A stretch of 64,000 nucleotides of DNA from an uncultured Eubacteriales bacterium (lineage in GTDB: Bacteria; Bacillota; Clostridia; Oscillospirales; CAG-272). The stretch spans positions 1 to 64,000 of the forward strand of contig URDS01000002.1 in the NCBI GenBank assembly GCA_900546635.1. Reading direction: 5' to 3'. Under the pieces are notes generated by a model. The model was not told where the DNA came from and did not search any database. It saw only the letters and a list, made by a program, of their open reading frames with translations. The translations under genes were made by a program, and so were the position numbers. Below, one piece after another: positions 51,639 to 60,858 of this stretch (position 1 is the stretch's first letter; every line of letters starts with the position of its first letter).

Positions 51639-52721
51639 ATGCGCGATTTAATTGAAAAACTGAAGGAAGCGGAAGCGCGTTTTGAATCTGTCGAAACAGC
51701 GCTTTCCGCGCCGGACATATTTGCGCGGCAGGCGGAATGCACCGCGCTGATGAAAGAACGGAAAAATCTCCTGCCCGTAATTGAAAAATACCGCGCCTAC
51801 AAGGACGCGGAACAGGCGCTGTCCGAAGCGCAGGCGCTGCGCGAGGATCCCGCGGCCGACAGCGAACTGCGCGCGCTTGCCGCCGAAGAATACGAAAAAG
51901 AAAGTCAACGATGCGAAAGTCTGCTCGACGAAGTCAAGCTTTTGCTCCTGCCCCGCGACCCGAACGACGACAAAAACGTGATTGTGGAGATCCGGCAGGG
52001 CGCGGGCGGCGAGGAAGCCGCTCTGTTTGCCGCCGTGCTCTACCGCATGTACACCATGTATGCGGCGGCCGCCGGATTCCGCACCGAACGTCTCGGCGCA
52101 AACGAGACCGAGCTTGGCGGATTCAAGGAAATCAGCTTTATAGTCGAGGGCGAGGGCGCTTATTCCCGCCTGAAATACGAAAGCGGCGTCCATCGCGTGC
52201 AGCGCGTTCCCGAAACCGAGGCGCAGGGGCGCATTCAAACCTCCACCGCAACCGTCGCGGTGCTGCCCGAAGTCGAGGATGTGGAAATCGAGATCAATCC
52301 CGCCGATCTCAAGATCGAAACCTGCAAATCAAGCGGAGCGGGCGGCCAGCACGTCAATAAAACCGAATCGGCCATCCGCATTCTTCACGTTCCCACCGGC
52401 ATCGTCGTGGAATGTCAGGAGGAGCGCAGCCAGTTCAAAAACCGAGACAAGGCCATGAAAATGCTGCGTACAAAACTCTACGACATAGAACAGAAAAAGC
52501 AAAGCGAAGCCATTGCTTCCGCACGCAAAAGTCAGGTCGGTACCGGCGACCGCAGCGAACGCATCCGCACCTACAATTATCCGCAGGGACGCGTCACCGA
52601 TCACCGCATCGGCCTCACGCTCTACGCGCTTGAAAACTTTCTCAACGGCAACCTTGACGAAATGATCGACGCGCTCACCATGGCCGAAACCGCCGAAAAG
52701 CTCAAGGGGGCGGACGCATGA
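51639..52721 (+). CDS. prfA: Peptide chain release factor 1
   Basis: 360 residues. Codon-recognition tripeptide P-E-T at 191-193 (RF1 PxT motif; PAT in E. coli) and the peptidyl-transfer GGQ at 235-237 (SSGAGGQHVNKTES). Terminates at UAA and UAG. A prmC methylase gene, often adjacent, is not present. Overlaps the next gene by 4 nt. Confidence 0.96.
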   Translation: MRDLIEKLKEAEARFESVETALSAPDIFARQAECTALMKERKNLLPVIEKYRAYKDAEQALSEAQALREDPAADSELRALAAEEYEKESQRCESLLDEVKLLLLPRDPNDDKNVIVEIRQGAGGEEAALFAAVLYRMYTMYAAAAGFRTERLGANETELGGFKEISFIVEGEGAYSRLKYESGVHRVQRVPETEAQGRIQTSTATVAVLPEVEDVEIEINPADLKIETCKSSGAGGQHVNKTESAIRILHVPTGIVVECQEERSQFKNRDKAMKMLRTKLYDIEQKKQSEAIASARKSQVGTGDRSERIRTYNYPQGRVTDHRIGLTLYALENFLNGNLDEMIDALTMAETAEKLKGADA

Positions 52722-53740
52722 AAACCGAATTTGTCCCGCAGGCCGAACTGACGGACGAGGCGATCGAGCGCGCCGGCGCCGTGCTGCGGGGCGGCGGACT
52801 TGTCGTTTTTCCGACCGAGACGGTCTACGGACTCGGCGCGAACGCACTGGATGCAAACGCCGCGGGGAAAATATACGCCGCCAAAGGGCGTCCCTCGGAC
52901 AATCCGCTGATCGTACATATTGCAGAGCCGTGCGAAGCGGAAAAATACGCGGTTGTCTGCGAGGACTATGATAAGCTCGCAGACGCATTTATGCCCGGTC
53001 CGCTGACTGTGATTCTGCCGAAAAAAAGCTGCATACCGGATACCGTGTCCGGCGGGCTTGACAGCGTCGGCATTCGCTGCCCGGCATGCGGCATCGCACG
53101 GCGGCTGATCCGCGCCGCGGGCGTACCGGTTGCGGCGCCGTCCGCCAATCTCTCCGGCAAGCCCTCCCCAACCACGGCGGCGCATACGCTTGCGGACCTT
53201 GACGGAAAGGTCGATATGATTCTGGACGGCGGCGCATGCCGCGTGGGGCTGGAATCCACCATTATAAAACTGGAGAACGGGAAAGCCACGCTGCTCCGCC
53301 CCGGCGGAATCACGCCGGACATGCTCCGCGCCCTGATCCCCTCGCTGACCCTGGCGGACGCCGTGACCAATCAGCTTTCACCGGATGCGCGGCCGCTCTC
53401 TCCCGGCATGAAATACAAGCATTACGCCCCCGCGGCGCCCCTGACGCTCGTCGGCGGTTCCGACACGCGCCGCCGCGCTTATTTTGCAGCGTCGGCCCCG
53501 GATACGCTTTTGCTCGTCTTTGACGAAGAAGCCGATCTGTTCCCGGATCGAAACCGCATTGCGATCGGCGGACAAAAGGATGTCAAAGCGCAGGCGTCCC
53601 GCCTGTTTGCTGCGCTCCGCGAGGCGGACAAACGCGGCTGCGCGGCGATTCTCGCCCCCCTGCCCGAAAAAGAGGGGCTTTCTCTGGCACTTTATAACCG
53701 AATGATCCGCGCGGCGGCTCACCGTATCGTCATGCTGTAA
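52718..53740 (+). CDS. L-threonylcarbamoyladenylate synthase (Sua5 type)
   Basis: 340 residues: YrdC/TsaC domain (about 1-200; FPTETVYGLGANA, KGRPSDNPLIVHI, PSANLSGKPSPT), a linker (SPGMKYKHYAPAAPL) and a C-terminal Sua5 domain. Makes the threonylcarbamoyl-AMP used for t6A37 of ANN-decoding tRNAs. Followed by the topoisomerase gene after 52 bp. Confidence 0.94.
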   Translation: MKTEFVPQAELTDEAIERAGAVLRGGGLVVFPTETVYGLGANALDANAAGKIYAAKGRPSDNPLIVHIAEPCEAEKYAVVCEDYDKLADAFMPGPLTVILPKKSCIPDTVSGGLDSVGIRCPACGIARRLIRAAGVPVAAPSANLSGKPSPTTAAHTLADLDGKVDMILDGGACRVGLESTIIKLENGKATLLRPGGITPDMLRALIPSLTLADAVTNQLSPDARPLSPGMKYKHYAPAAPLTLVGGSDTRRRAYFAASAPDTLLLVFDEEADLFPDRNRIAIGGQKDVKAQASRLFAALREADKRGCAAILAPLPEKEGLSLALYNRMIRAAAHRIVML

Positions 53741-53792
53741 TACGGCGGTGCCGCACAGCGCGCAGCGCATTACGATTTAGGAGAAAAGATCA

Positions 53793-55991
53793 ATGGCAAA
53801 ATCCAAAAAGCAACTCTCGCCGCGGCGAACCTCCGAACCCGCCGCGGCGCCGGTTCCGCAGTTGATTACCGACGTCATCGAAACCAACTACATGCCCTAT
53901 ACCATGAGCGTAATCATCTCCCGCGCCATCCCGGAAATCGACGGCTTTAAGCCCTCGCACCGCAAACTGCTGTATACCATGTACAAAATGGGGCTTTTGA
54001 CCGGGCCGCGCACCAAAAGCGCCAACATCGTCGGTCAGACCATGCGGCTCAACCCGCACGGCGACGCGGCCATCTATGAAACGATGGTGCGTCTGACCCG
54101 CGGGAACGAGGCACTGCTGCACCCGTTTGTGGATTCCAAGGGAAGCTTCGGCAAGCAGTACAGCCGGGACATGGCTTACGCCGCCTCGCGCTATACCGAA
54201 GCCAAGCTCGATTCGTTCTGCGCCGAAATTTTCCGCGGTATCGACAAAAACGCAGTGGACCTGATCCCGAACTACGACAATACAACGACCGAGCCGGTGC
54301 TGCTGCCGACCTCGTTTCCCAACATCCTGGTCTCGCCGAACATGGGCATTGCCGTCGGTATGGCTTCCTCAATTTGTTCTTTCAATCTCGGCGAAGTGTG
54401 CGATGCGACCGTCGCGCTGCTCCGCCACCCCGGCACAACCACCGACACGCTGCTCGATATTCTCAAAGCGCCCGACTTCCCCGGCGGCGCTTACGTCATT
54501 TACAATCGGGAAAACATGCGTAAAATTTACGAAACCGGACGGGGATCCATTCGTATGCGCGCGCGTTATTCGTATGATAAAGCGGCAAACTGCATCGACA
54601 TCACGCAAATCCCCTATTCCACCTCGATTGAGGCGATCATGGGCAAGATCAGCGACGCGGTCAAAGCCGGAAAAATCAAAGAGATTACCGACATTCGGGA
54701 CGAAATCGACCTATCCGGCTTCAAGCTGACCATAGATTTGCGGCGCGGAACCGACCCGGACAAGCTGATGACCAAGCTCTACAAGCTCACGCCGCTTGAG
54801 GATGCTTTCGACTGCAATTTCAACGTACTGATAAACGGCGCGCCCCGCACGCTCGGTATTGCCGATATTCTGCGGGAATGGATACACTTCCGCACCGGCT
54901 GTGTGCGGCGCGAATTCACGTTCGACCTTGAAAAGAAGCGGGAAAAGCTGCACCTTTTGCTGGCGCTGGGCAAAATCCTGCTCGATATCGACAAGGCCAT
55001 CGCGATTGTGCGCGGAACCGAAAAGGAAACCGACGTTGTGCCGAATCTGATGGAAGCCTTTCAAATCGACCAAATCCAGGCGGAATACATTGCGGAAATC
55101 AAGCTCCGCCACCTCAACCGCGAATATATCCTGAACCGCATTCAGGAAATCGAGTCGCTCCGTGGGGAAATCGCGCAGCTTGAAGACCTGATAGGAGACG
55201 AACTGAAGCTGAAAGCCGAAATCGCGCGTCAGCTTTCGGAGATCAAAAAGAAATATGCGAAGCCACGCAAAACGCAGCTCATCAGCGACGAAGACATCGA
55301 AGTGGCGACCGCGGACGACTTTGTGGAAAACTACAATGCACAGGTACTGCTCACCAAAGAGGGCTACTTCAAGAAAATTACGCTGGTCTCTCTGCGCGGC
55401 AGCGACGAGCAAAAACTGAAAGAGGGCGACCGCATCGCCTTTACCGAGGACTGCGAAAATACCTCAGAGGTGCTGTTCATCACCGACCAGCGCCAGATGT
55501 ACAAGGCGCGAGTACGGGATTTTGACCCCGTCAAGGCATCGGCGCTGGGGGATTTCCTGCCCGCCAAGCTGAACATGGCCGAGGGCGAACGGCCGATTTT
55601 CATGAAAATCATCACGCCCGATCTTGAAAAATACAACCTGATTTATATTTTCGAAAACGGAAAGGGCGTTCGCGTCCCGCTCTCCGCTTATCAATTCCGC
55701 TCCGCGCGCAAAAAATTCTCGGGCGCATTTTCGGGCGCGTCGCCGGTTGCAGCCGTCATTTTGGAAGATCAGCCGAAAGATATTCTGCTGGTCAACAGCC
55801 AGAATAAGGCGATCACGATCAAAAGCGCGCTGATCCCGGAAAAAGCCACGCGCACGGCGAACGGCGTCACGCTCTTCTCCATGAAAGGCGGCAATACGGT
55901 CGTTTATGCCGACGAAGCCGAAAAATCTGTCTACCCCGACCCGATGAAATACCGCAAGATCAAAATTCCCGCAACCGGCTCGCCCCTGTAA
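53793..55991 (+). CDS. DNA gyrase / topoisomerase IV subunit A-like protein
   Basis: 732 residues. Breakage-reunion domain with catalytic Tyr134 preceded by Arg133 (AASRYTEAKLD), GFKPSHRKLLY and the helix YSRDMAYA near the tower. The C-terminal beta-pinwheel (from about 500) lacks a clear GyrA-box (QRRGGKG), favouring a topoisomerase IV-like (ParC) assignment. No ParE/GyrB partner is adjacent, so the partner must be encoded elsewhere. Confidence 0.85.
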   Translation: MAKSKKQLSPRRTSEPAAAPVPQLITDVIETNYMPYTMSVIISRAIPEIDGFKPSHRKLLYTMYKMGLLTGPRTKSANIVGQTMRLNPHGDAAIYETMVRLTRGNEALLHPFVDSKGSFGKQYSRDMAYAASRYTEAKLDSFCAEIFRGIDKNAVDLIPNYDNTTTEPVLLPTSFPNILVSPNMGIAVGMASSICSFNLGEVCDATVALLRHPGTTTDTLLDILKAPDFPGGAYVIYNRENMRKIYETGRGSIRMRARYSYDKAANCIDITQIPYSTSIEAIMGKISDAVKAGKIKEITDIRDEIDLSGFKLTIDLRRGTDPDKLMTKLYKLTPLEDAFDCNFNVLINGAPRTLGIADILREWIHFRTGCVRREFTFDLEKKREKLHLLLALGKILLDIDKAIAIVRGTEKETDVVPNLMEAFQIDQIQAEYIAEIKLRHLNREYILNRIQEIESLRGEIAQLEDLIGDELKLKAEIARQLSEIKKKYAKPRKTQLISDEDIEVATADDFVENYNAQVLLTKEGYFKKITLVSLRGSDEQKLKEGDRIAFTEDCENTSEVLFITDQRQMYKARVRDFDPVKASALGDFLPAKLNMAEGERPIFMKIITPDLEKYNLIYIFENGKGVRVPLSAYQFRSARKKFSGAFSGASPVAAVILEDQPKDILLVNSQNKAITIKSALIPEKATRTANGVTLFSMKGGNTVVYADEAEKSVYPDPMKYRKIKIPATGSPL

Positions 55992-56060
55992 ATTCGGATT
56001 TTCCGATACGCGCTCCAAACGGAAAAGACCGAAAATATCCGTATACAGAAAGAGGTTCTT

Positions 56061-56831
56061 ATGAAAATCGCAGTTGTAACCGGTGCTTCCTCCGGCATGG
56101 GCAGAGAATTTGTTTATGCCCTTGACAAAGAAAAAAAATACGAAGCAATCTGGGTAATTGCCCGCCGCGCCGAGCGCCTGGAGGCGCTGAAAAGCGAAAC
56201 GGAAACCCCAATCGTCCCGATTGCGCTTGATCTGACAAACGCCGAAAGTATCGCAAAATACCGCGCGCTGCTTGAGGAAAAGAAGCCCGACGTGCGCGTA
56301 CTCGTCAACTGCTCCGGCTTCGGGAAATTCGGCACATATCAGGAAGTCGATCCCGACACCGCCGCGAATATGATCGACCTCAACTGCAAAGCGCTGGTCA
56401 GCATGACGCAGTACACGCTGCCCTATATGAGCGAGGGCGCGCATATCCTGCAACTGGACTCGCTCTCCTCTTTTCAGCCGGTTCCCTACATCGGCGTATA
56501 CGGCGCTACCAAAGCGTTTGTGCTCAGTTATTCGCGCGCGCTGAACGTGGAACTGCGTCCCCGCAAAATCAAAGTTATGGCCATTTGTCCGGGGTGGGTC
56601 AAAACCGAATTTTTCGACCGGGCAAAAACCGACTGCACGGACGCTGTGACCTACTTCAACATCCTCTATGAAGCGCGGGATGTGGTCGCGACCGCAATGC
56701 GCGATATGTACAAACCGAAAAAAGACGTGTCGATCCACGGGTTCCCGGTCAAAGCACAGGTGCTGATGGTCAAACTTCTGCCGCACAAGCTGGTCATGCG
56801 AATCTGGATGAAGCAGCAAAAGCATCAGTAA
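56061..56831 (+). CDS. Short-chain dehydrogenase/reductase
   Basis: 256 residues, classical SDR: TGASSGMG cofactor loop, NCSG (NNAG equivalent), catalytic Ser in LDSLSS, YGATK with Tyr-x3-Lys, and PGWVKTEF. NAD(P)-dependent; substrate unknown. GAGAGG lies 7-8 nt before the start. The C-terminus is basic (RIWMKQQKHQ). Confidence 0.9.
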   Translation: MKIAVVTGASSGMGREFVYALDKEKKYEAIWVIARRAERLEALKSETETPIVPIALDLTNAESIAKYRALLEEKKPDVRVLVNCSGFGKFGTYQEVDPDTAANMIDLNCKALVSMTQYTLPYMSEGAHILQLDSLSSFQPVPYIGVYGATKAFVLSYSRALNVELRPRKIKVMAICPGWVKTEFFDRAKTDCTDAVTYFNILYEARDVVATAMRDMYKPKKDVSIHGFPVKAQVLMVKLLPHKLVMRIWMKQQKHQ

Positions 56832-56999
56832 ACAAAGAACTGCCAAAGCACAAATCAAAATCAGACAGTCAATAAAGTGTAAACCGCAAAGAAGAAAACG
56901 AGCCATGATGCACAACAGTTCCATTTTAAGTTTATGAAGGTTGCTTAGTCCGATTCGTCATGATTGAATAGGCAAAAATCAGCATTTAGAGGGATAAAA

Positions 57000-57632
57000 A
57001 TGGCATTTGATTTCAAAAAAGAATATAAAGAGTTTTATATGCCCAAGGCACAGCCCAAAATCGTAATGGTTCCAAAGGCAAATTATATAGCCGCCAGAGG
57101 AAAAGGAAATCCGAATGAAGAAAACGGCGCTTATCAACAAGCAATAGGCATTTTATATGCGATTGCTTACACTTTAAAAATGAGTTATAAGACAGACCGC
57201 AAAATCGAAGGTTTTTTTGAATATGTGGTTCCCCCTCTTGAAGGATTTTGGCGGCAGGATCATGTTGATGGCGTGGATTATAGCAAAAAGTCAGCATTCA
57301 ATTGGATTTCTGTAATAAGATTGCCGGATTTTATATCGCAAAAAGATTTTGAATGGGCAGTAGAAACTGCAGGCAAAAAGAAACATATTGACTGTTCTTC
57401 TGCTGAATTTTTGACTGTTGACGAGGGATTATGCGTTCAGATCATGCACTTGGGAGCATTTGATGACGAACCGAGAAGTGTTGCGATCATGGATAAATTT
57501 CTTGAGGATAACGGATATATAAATGACATAAACGATCAGCGACTGCACCATGAAATCTACATGTCTGACGCAAGAAAGGTTCCCGTTGAAAAATGGAAGA
57601 CCGTAATTCGTCATCCTATCAAAAAGAAGTAA
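57000..57632 (+). CDS. GyrI-like small-molecule-binding domain protein
   Basis: 210 residues from ATG 57000 (AGAGGG 6 nt upstream; an upstream in-frame start at 56964 is unsupported). Matches the GyrI-like/SbmC effector-binding fold found in Clostridia (KIVMVPKANYIAARGKGNPNEE at the start, EFLTVDEGLCVQIMHLGAFDDEP in the second half), without a DNA-binding domain. Such proteins bind drugs or hydrolyse toxic small molecules; role here unknown. Base composition is AT-richer than the SDR gene before it. Confidence 0.82.
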   Translation: MAFDFKKEYKEFYMPKAQPKIVMVPKANYIAARGKGNPNEENGAYQQAIGILYAIAYTLKMSYKTDRKIEGFFEYVVPPLEGFWRQDHVDGVDYSKKSAFNWISVIRLPDFISQKDFEWAVETAGKKKHIDCSSAEFLTVDEGLCVQIMHLGAFDDEPRSVAIMDKFLEDNGYINDINDQRLHHEIYMSDARKVPVEKWKTVIRHPIKKK

Positions 57633-57664
57633 TCTATTTGATTTTTTGCATATTTTATTTGAGT

Positions 57665-57693
57665 CCTTGGCGAATTTCCGCCAAGGGCTTTTT
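57665..57693 (+). terminator. Terminator of the GyrI-like gene
   Basis: CCTTGGCG/CGCCAAGG (57665-57672 with 57679-57686), then GCTTTTTG. Confidence 0.85.
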
Positions 57694-57743
57694 GTATACC
57701 GGAAACCTACGCGACGATTGCGTGGGGTTCCGGTATACAAAAA
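57689..57743. repeat. Long inverted repeat between two terminators
   Basis: TTTTTGTATACCGGAA paired with TTCCGGTATACAAAAA (16 bp perfect) around an inner ACGC/GCGT stem. It sits exactly between two convergent terminators whose stems share a GGAATTTCC-like centre. Confidence 0.65.
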
Positions 57744-57783
57744 CGAAAATACAGCCCAAGCCGGAATTTCCGGCTTGGGCTGT
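57744..57783 (-). terminator. Terminator of the DapF-like gene
   Basis: 15-bp perfect stem (57751-57765 with 57769-57783). Minus strand continues ATTTTCGTTTTTG. Confidence 0.85.
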
Positions 57784-57796
57784 ATGCTTTTGCGTA

Positions 57797-58624
57797 TTAT
57801 TTGGCAGCAAGCGCCACGCTGCCCGCAAACACTCGTTCGCATTTCGCGCAAATCGCCGTTTGCCGCGCACAGCGATCCACGCAAAAACTGCCGCCGGGAC
57901 AACGCACCATGATACGCACACCGTCGGTCAGCGCCGCTTCCCCGGCTGCGGCAGACACAAGCGCCGCGCCCTCGCCCGATGCAAAAGATTCTCCCACACC
58001 CGGCGCCCAGCTGCGAAGCGCCAGCGCATTATCCCCCGCCACTGCGGCAAAATGCAGATTGACGCGCTCTCCGAAAAACAAAACTTCGTTGAAACGCCGG
58101 CAAACGCGCTCCAAATCGAGCGCGCGCAGCGCGGCGCAGCTTTCCAGCAGAAATACCGCGTGCGTGCCGGCCAGATCATATATGCCGATTCTGGGATGCC
58201 CGAGGCAATCCCGAACGGTTTCCCCGCGCGTACCGTAGCAATATTTTTGCTCCTCCATCTCACGTTTTTCAAAAGTCGGCATCGTCGCCCAGGCGCAGAG
58301 TACCCGATTGCCCATTACAGTCAGACTGACCGGATACACGCACGTCTCAAGCGAAATCCGCATACGGCTTCCCATCCCCCGATCAAACAAAAATTTTGCA
58401 GCCGCAACCGCGGCGCATACGGAAGAAGCGCCGCCTCCGCCGTCCGGCAGATAAAGCCGCAGCGCAGCCGCGTCCGCCCCATTCGGACAAACGACGCAAA
58501 ATCCCTCTCCCCCAACGCCGGCACGGCGGTCGAGCAACTTTTGAATAAAAGCCTTTTCCGGCGTGACATCCTCGGAGGTCATCAGATAGTCGCTGCCGGC
58601 CACATGTATTTTTGTAAACTGCAT
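57797..58624 (-). CDS. Degenerate diaminopimelate-epimerase-like protein
   Basis: 275 residues with DapF-type ends (FTKIHVAGSDYL; later WAPGVGESFASGEGA) and the AAAKFLFD helix after the first active-site loop. Both catalytic cysteines are missing: the first aligns with Ser68 (GASSVCAA, Cys70 being two residues off) and the second with Ser216 (FASGEG). Cys-rich overall, including a C-terminal CVDRCARQTAICAKC stretch not found in DapF, possibly a metal site. It therefore probably does not epimerise diaminopimelate by the known two-cysteine mechanism; function unknown. Single gene on the minus strand with its own terminator. Confidence 0.7.
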   Translation of the reverse strand: MQFTKIHVAGSDYLMTSEDVTPEKAFIQKLLDRRAGVGGEGFCVVCPNGADAAALRLYLPDGGGGASSVCAAVAAAKFLFDRGMGSRMRISLETCVYPVSLTVMGNRVLCAWATMPTFEKREMEEQKYCYGTRGETVRDCLGHPRIGIYDLAGTHAVFLLESCAALRALDLERVCRRFNEVLFFGERVNLHFAAVAGDNALALRSWAPGVGESFASGEGAALVSAAAGEAALTDGVRIMVRCPGGSFCVDRCARQTAICAKCERVFAGSVALAAK

Positions 58625-58758
58625 TTCCTCACCCTGTACAATATATGTACGGGACAGGAATCAAAATGCGCCGACGCCGCAAAAAGCAAAATGATTCGTC
58701 GAAGCGCGCGTATACGCCCGAAACAATCCGATGAAACCATACCGCCGTCCGCCGCTCG

Positions 58759-59295
58759 TTAAAGCGCCGTACCTTTTTTCGGAACAAATAAACGTTTCAT
58801 ATCAGCGCCCTCAAGCTTCAGCAAAGCAATTTTTTTGTCCACGCCGCCCGCATAACCGGTCAGACTTCCGTTTGTGCCGACAACTCTGTGACAAGGAACC
58901 AAAATCGATATTTCATTATGGCCGACCGCGCCGCCGACCGCCTGCGCCGACATGCGAGACAAGCCTTTGTCCTTCGCGATTTGTTTTGCAATCTCACCGT
59001 AAGTGGTTGTCTTGCCATAGGGGATTCTTTGCAGGATTTTCCAAACGGAAAGCTGAAAAGGCGAGCCGATCATATGAATCGGCGGTAAAAAATCAGGTTC
59101 GATACCGGAAAAATAGAGGTCGAGCCAACGTTTCGCCTCTTCCAAAATCGGCGTTGCTCGCGCTTCATGCACGAGGTCAAGCCCCAGGGCATAGTATTTT
59201 TCTCCCTCAAACCAAAGTCCGGTCAAACCGATTTCGTCACAGGCAAGCAGAATTTCGCCTACCGGCGATCGATATATCGCGGTATACTGCATCAT
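58759..59295 (-). CDS. ogt: Methylated-DNA--[protein]-cysteine S-methyltransferase
   Basis: 178 residues. Active-site PCHRV with acceptor Cys135, DNA-binding helix with Arg finger region (GKTTTYGEIAKQIAK ... MSAQAVGGAVGHN). Repairs O6-alkylguanine suicidally. Two consecutive ATG codons follow GGAGGG, so the first Met is uncertain. Confidence 0.94.
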   Translation of the reverse strand: MMQYTAIYRSPVGEILLACDEIGLTGLWFEGEKYYALGLDLVHEARATPILEEAKRWLDLYFSGIEPDFLPPIHMIGSPFQLSVWKILQRIPYGKTTTYGEIAKQIAKDKGLSRMSAQAVGGAVGHNEISILVPCHRVVGTNGSLTGYAGGVDKKIALLKLEGADMKRLFVPKKGTAL

Positions 59296-59425
59296 GATCC
59301 CTCCTCACATAAATCTTATCTTCGCACGCCGCTGCTTTGCCGTCGGCTGTCTGCAAAACGGCGAAACAACCGCACTTTTACTTTTGCAATCCGCAAAATC
59401 ATGTATGCGGCTATACGGCGTAAAC

Positions 59426-59908
59426 TTATCCCTCGATCACACGTTTTCCGGTCATGTGCTCAACAACCAGCTCCAAAGCCTGCACAATATTCGCCTCTTT
59501 TTGAATATGGGCTTCAACCGCCTCGTCCGATTCAAATTTTCTGTCAAATTTCCGCATACACCGCAGACTGTCTTCGGGATGCTCAATCAATTTGATTCTT
59601 CCGAAAATGACGATGCTTTTGAAATTGCGCGGCAGATTTCCGTCTTCGCTGTATCCTTTGTCATGCAAACAGAAACAAACCTTGTCGTTTCGTCTCATTG
59701 CATCTATTTTATAGCCCTGCTTTGCGCAATGCAGATATAAATTCCCGCTTTCTTCATCAAAAGCATAATTCATCGGAAAGGCGTAGGGATAGCCGTCGTC
59801 GCCGTTTACCGCAAGCGTTCCCCGAATTTCCTGTTTCAGAAGCGCAAGACATTCCGCATGCGTAAGCTGCTGCTTGCATCTTCTCATTTTTCTAAACTGT
59901 CCTTCCAT
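59426..59908 (-). CDS. Pyridoxamine 5'-phosphate oxidase-related flavin protein (NimA-like)
   Basis: 160 residues from ATG 59908 (GGAGG 6 nt upstream; an ATG two codons earlier overlaps that site). Split-barrel FMN-binding family: RGTLAVNGDDGYPYAFPMNYAF, LYLHCAKQGYKIDAMRRNDKVCF, and FKSIVIFGRIKLI. Close in pattern to nitroreductase-like NimA proteins, some of which confer nitroimidazole tolerance; that phenotype is not shown by sequence. Confidence 0.87.
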   Translation of the reverse strand: MEGQFRKMRRCKQQLTHAECLALLKQEIRGTLAVNGDDGYPYAFPMNYAFDEESGNLYLHCAKQGYKIDAMRRNDKVCFCLHDKGYSEDGNLPRNFKSIVIFGRIKLIEHPEDSLRCMRKFDRKFESDEAVEAHIQKEANIVQALELVVEHMTGKRVIEG

Positions 59909-60057
59909 GGTCATCCTCCGCTTTCTGCCTATTTTTTATTATGAAAATCAGATCGCCGCCGCTCAAAATAAAGGCTTGTCACACGGCAATCGGGATTTTG
60001 TCTGCGGTATCCGCTCTCCGCTTTACGAAAAGGATAAAAAGCAAATCGCTTTCATAG

Positions 60058-60097
60058 AAAAACGAGCGAAGCCATACAGATGGCTCCGCCCGTTTTT
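60058..60097. terminator. Terminator of the liv operon (bidirectional)
   Basis: AAAAACGAGCGAAGCCAT paired with ATGGCTCCGCCCGTTTTT (18 bp with two mismatches/wobbles), ACAG loop; T-runs on both strands. Confidence 0.85.
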
Positions 60098-60141
60098 CCG
60101 CATCCAAATCACAATCGCCGAGACGCGCCGTTACCTCATGC

Positions 60142-60858
60142 TTATTTTTTCTTTTTACCGAGATATGCCTCTTTGACTTCCTCATTTTCCAAAAGTTCGG
60201 CGCCTGTCCCGCTTAGGATAATCTCGCCGGTCTGCATGACAAACGCACGGTCTGCCGCCTGCAGCGCCATATTCGCGTTTTGTTCAATCAAAAGCACGGT
60301 AATGCCGTGGCTGTTGATCGTATGAATAATATCGAATATCCCCTGCACCACCAGCGGCGCAAGGCCGAGCGACGGCTCATCCATCATGATGAGCTTCGGT
60401 TTGGCCATCAGCGCGCGGCCGACAGCCAGCATCTGCTGCTCGCCGCCCGAAAGCGTTCCCGCATGCTGCCAGGAGCGCTCTTTCAGTCGGGGGAACAAAT
60501 TGTAAATATATTCAAGATCCGCGCTGAGATCATCGCGGCGCAGATACGCGCCGATGCGCAGATTCTCCGCCACAGTCAGGTTCGGAAACACGCGGCGTCC
60601 CTCAGGCACAAGCGTGATCCCGCGTTTGACGATCTGGTCAGGCGAAAGGCCGAGAATATTTTCGCCCTCAAAAAGCACCTCTCCGCTCTTGGCGCGGACA
60701 ATGCCCGCAATCGAACGAAGCGTCGAGCTTTTTCCGGCGCCGTTTGAACCGATCAGCGTGACGATTTTGCCCTCTTCCACATCAAAAGAGATGTTTTTGA
60801 TGGCCTCAATACCCCCGTAAGACACACTGAGGTTACGGACCTCCAAAATATTATGCAT
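60142..60858 (-). CDS. livF: Branched-chain amino-acid ABC transporter ATP-binding protein LivF
   Basis: 238 residues from ATG 60858 (GGGGGT about 8 nt upstream; GTG 60864 also possible). Walker A GSNGAGKSS, signature LSGGEQQML, Walker B LIMMDEPSLGL, switch His replaced by Gln (LLIEQNA), normal for LivF. Overlaps livG. Confidence 0.94.
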   Translation of the reverse strand: MHNILEVRNLSVSYGGIEAIKNISFDVEEGKIVTLIGSNGAGKSSTLRSIAGIVRAKSGEVLFEGENILGLSPDQIVKRGITLVPEGRRVFPNLTVAENLRIGAYLRRDDLSADLEYIYNLFPRLKERSWQHAGTLSGGEQQMLAVGRALMAKPKLIMMDEPSLGLAPLVVQGIFDIIHTINSHGITVLLIEQNANMALQAADRAFVMQTGEIILSGTGAELLENEEVKEAYLGKKKK

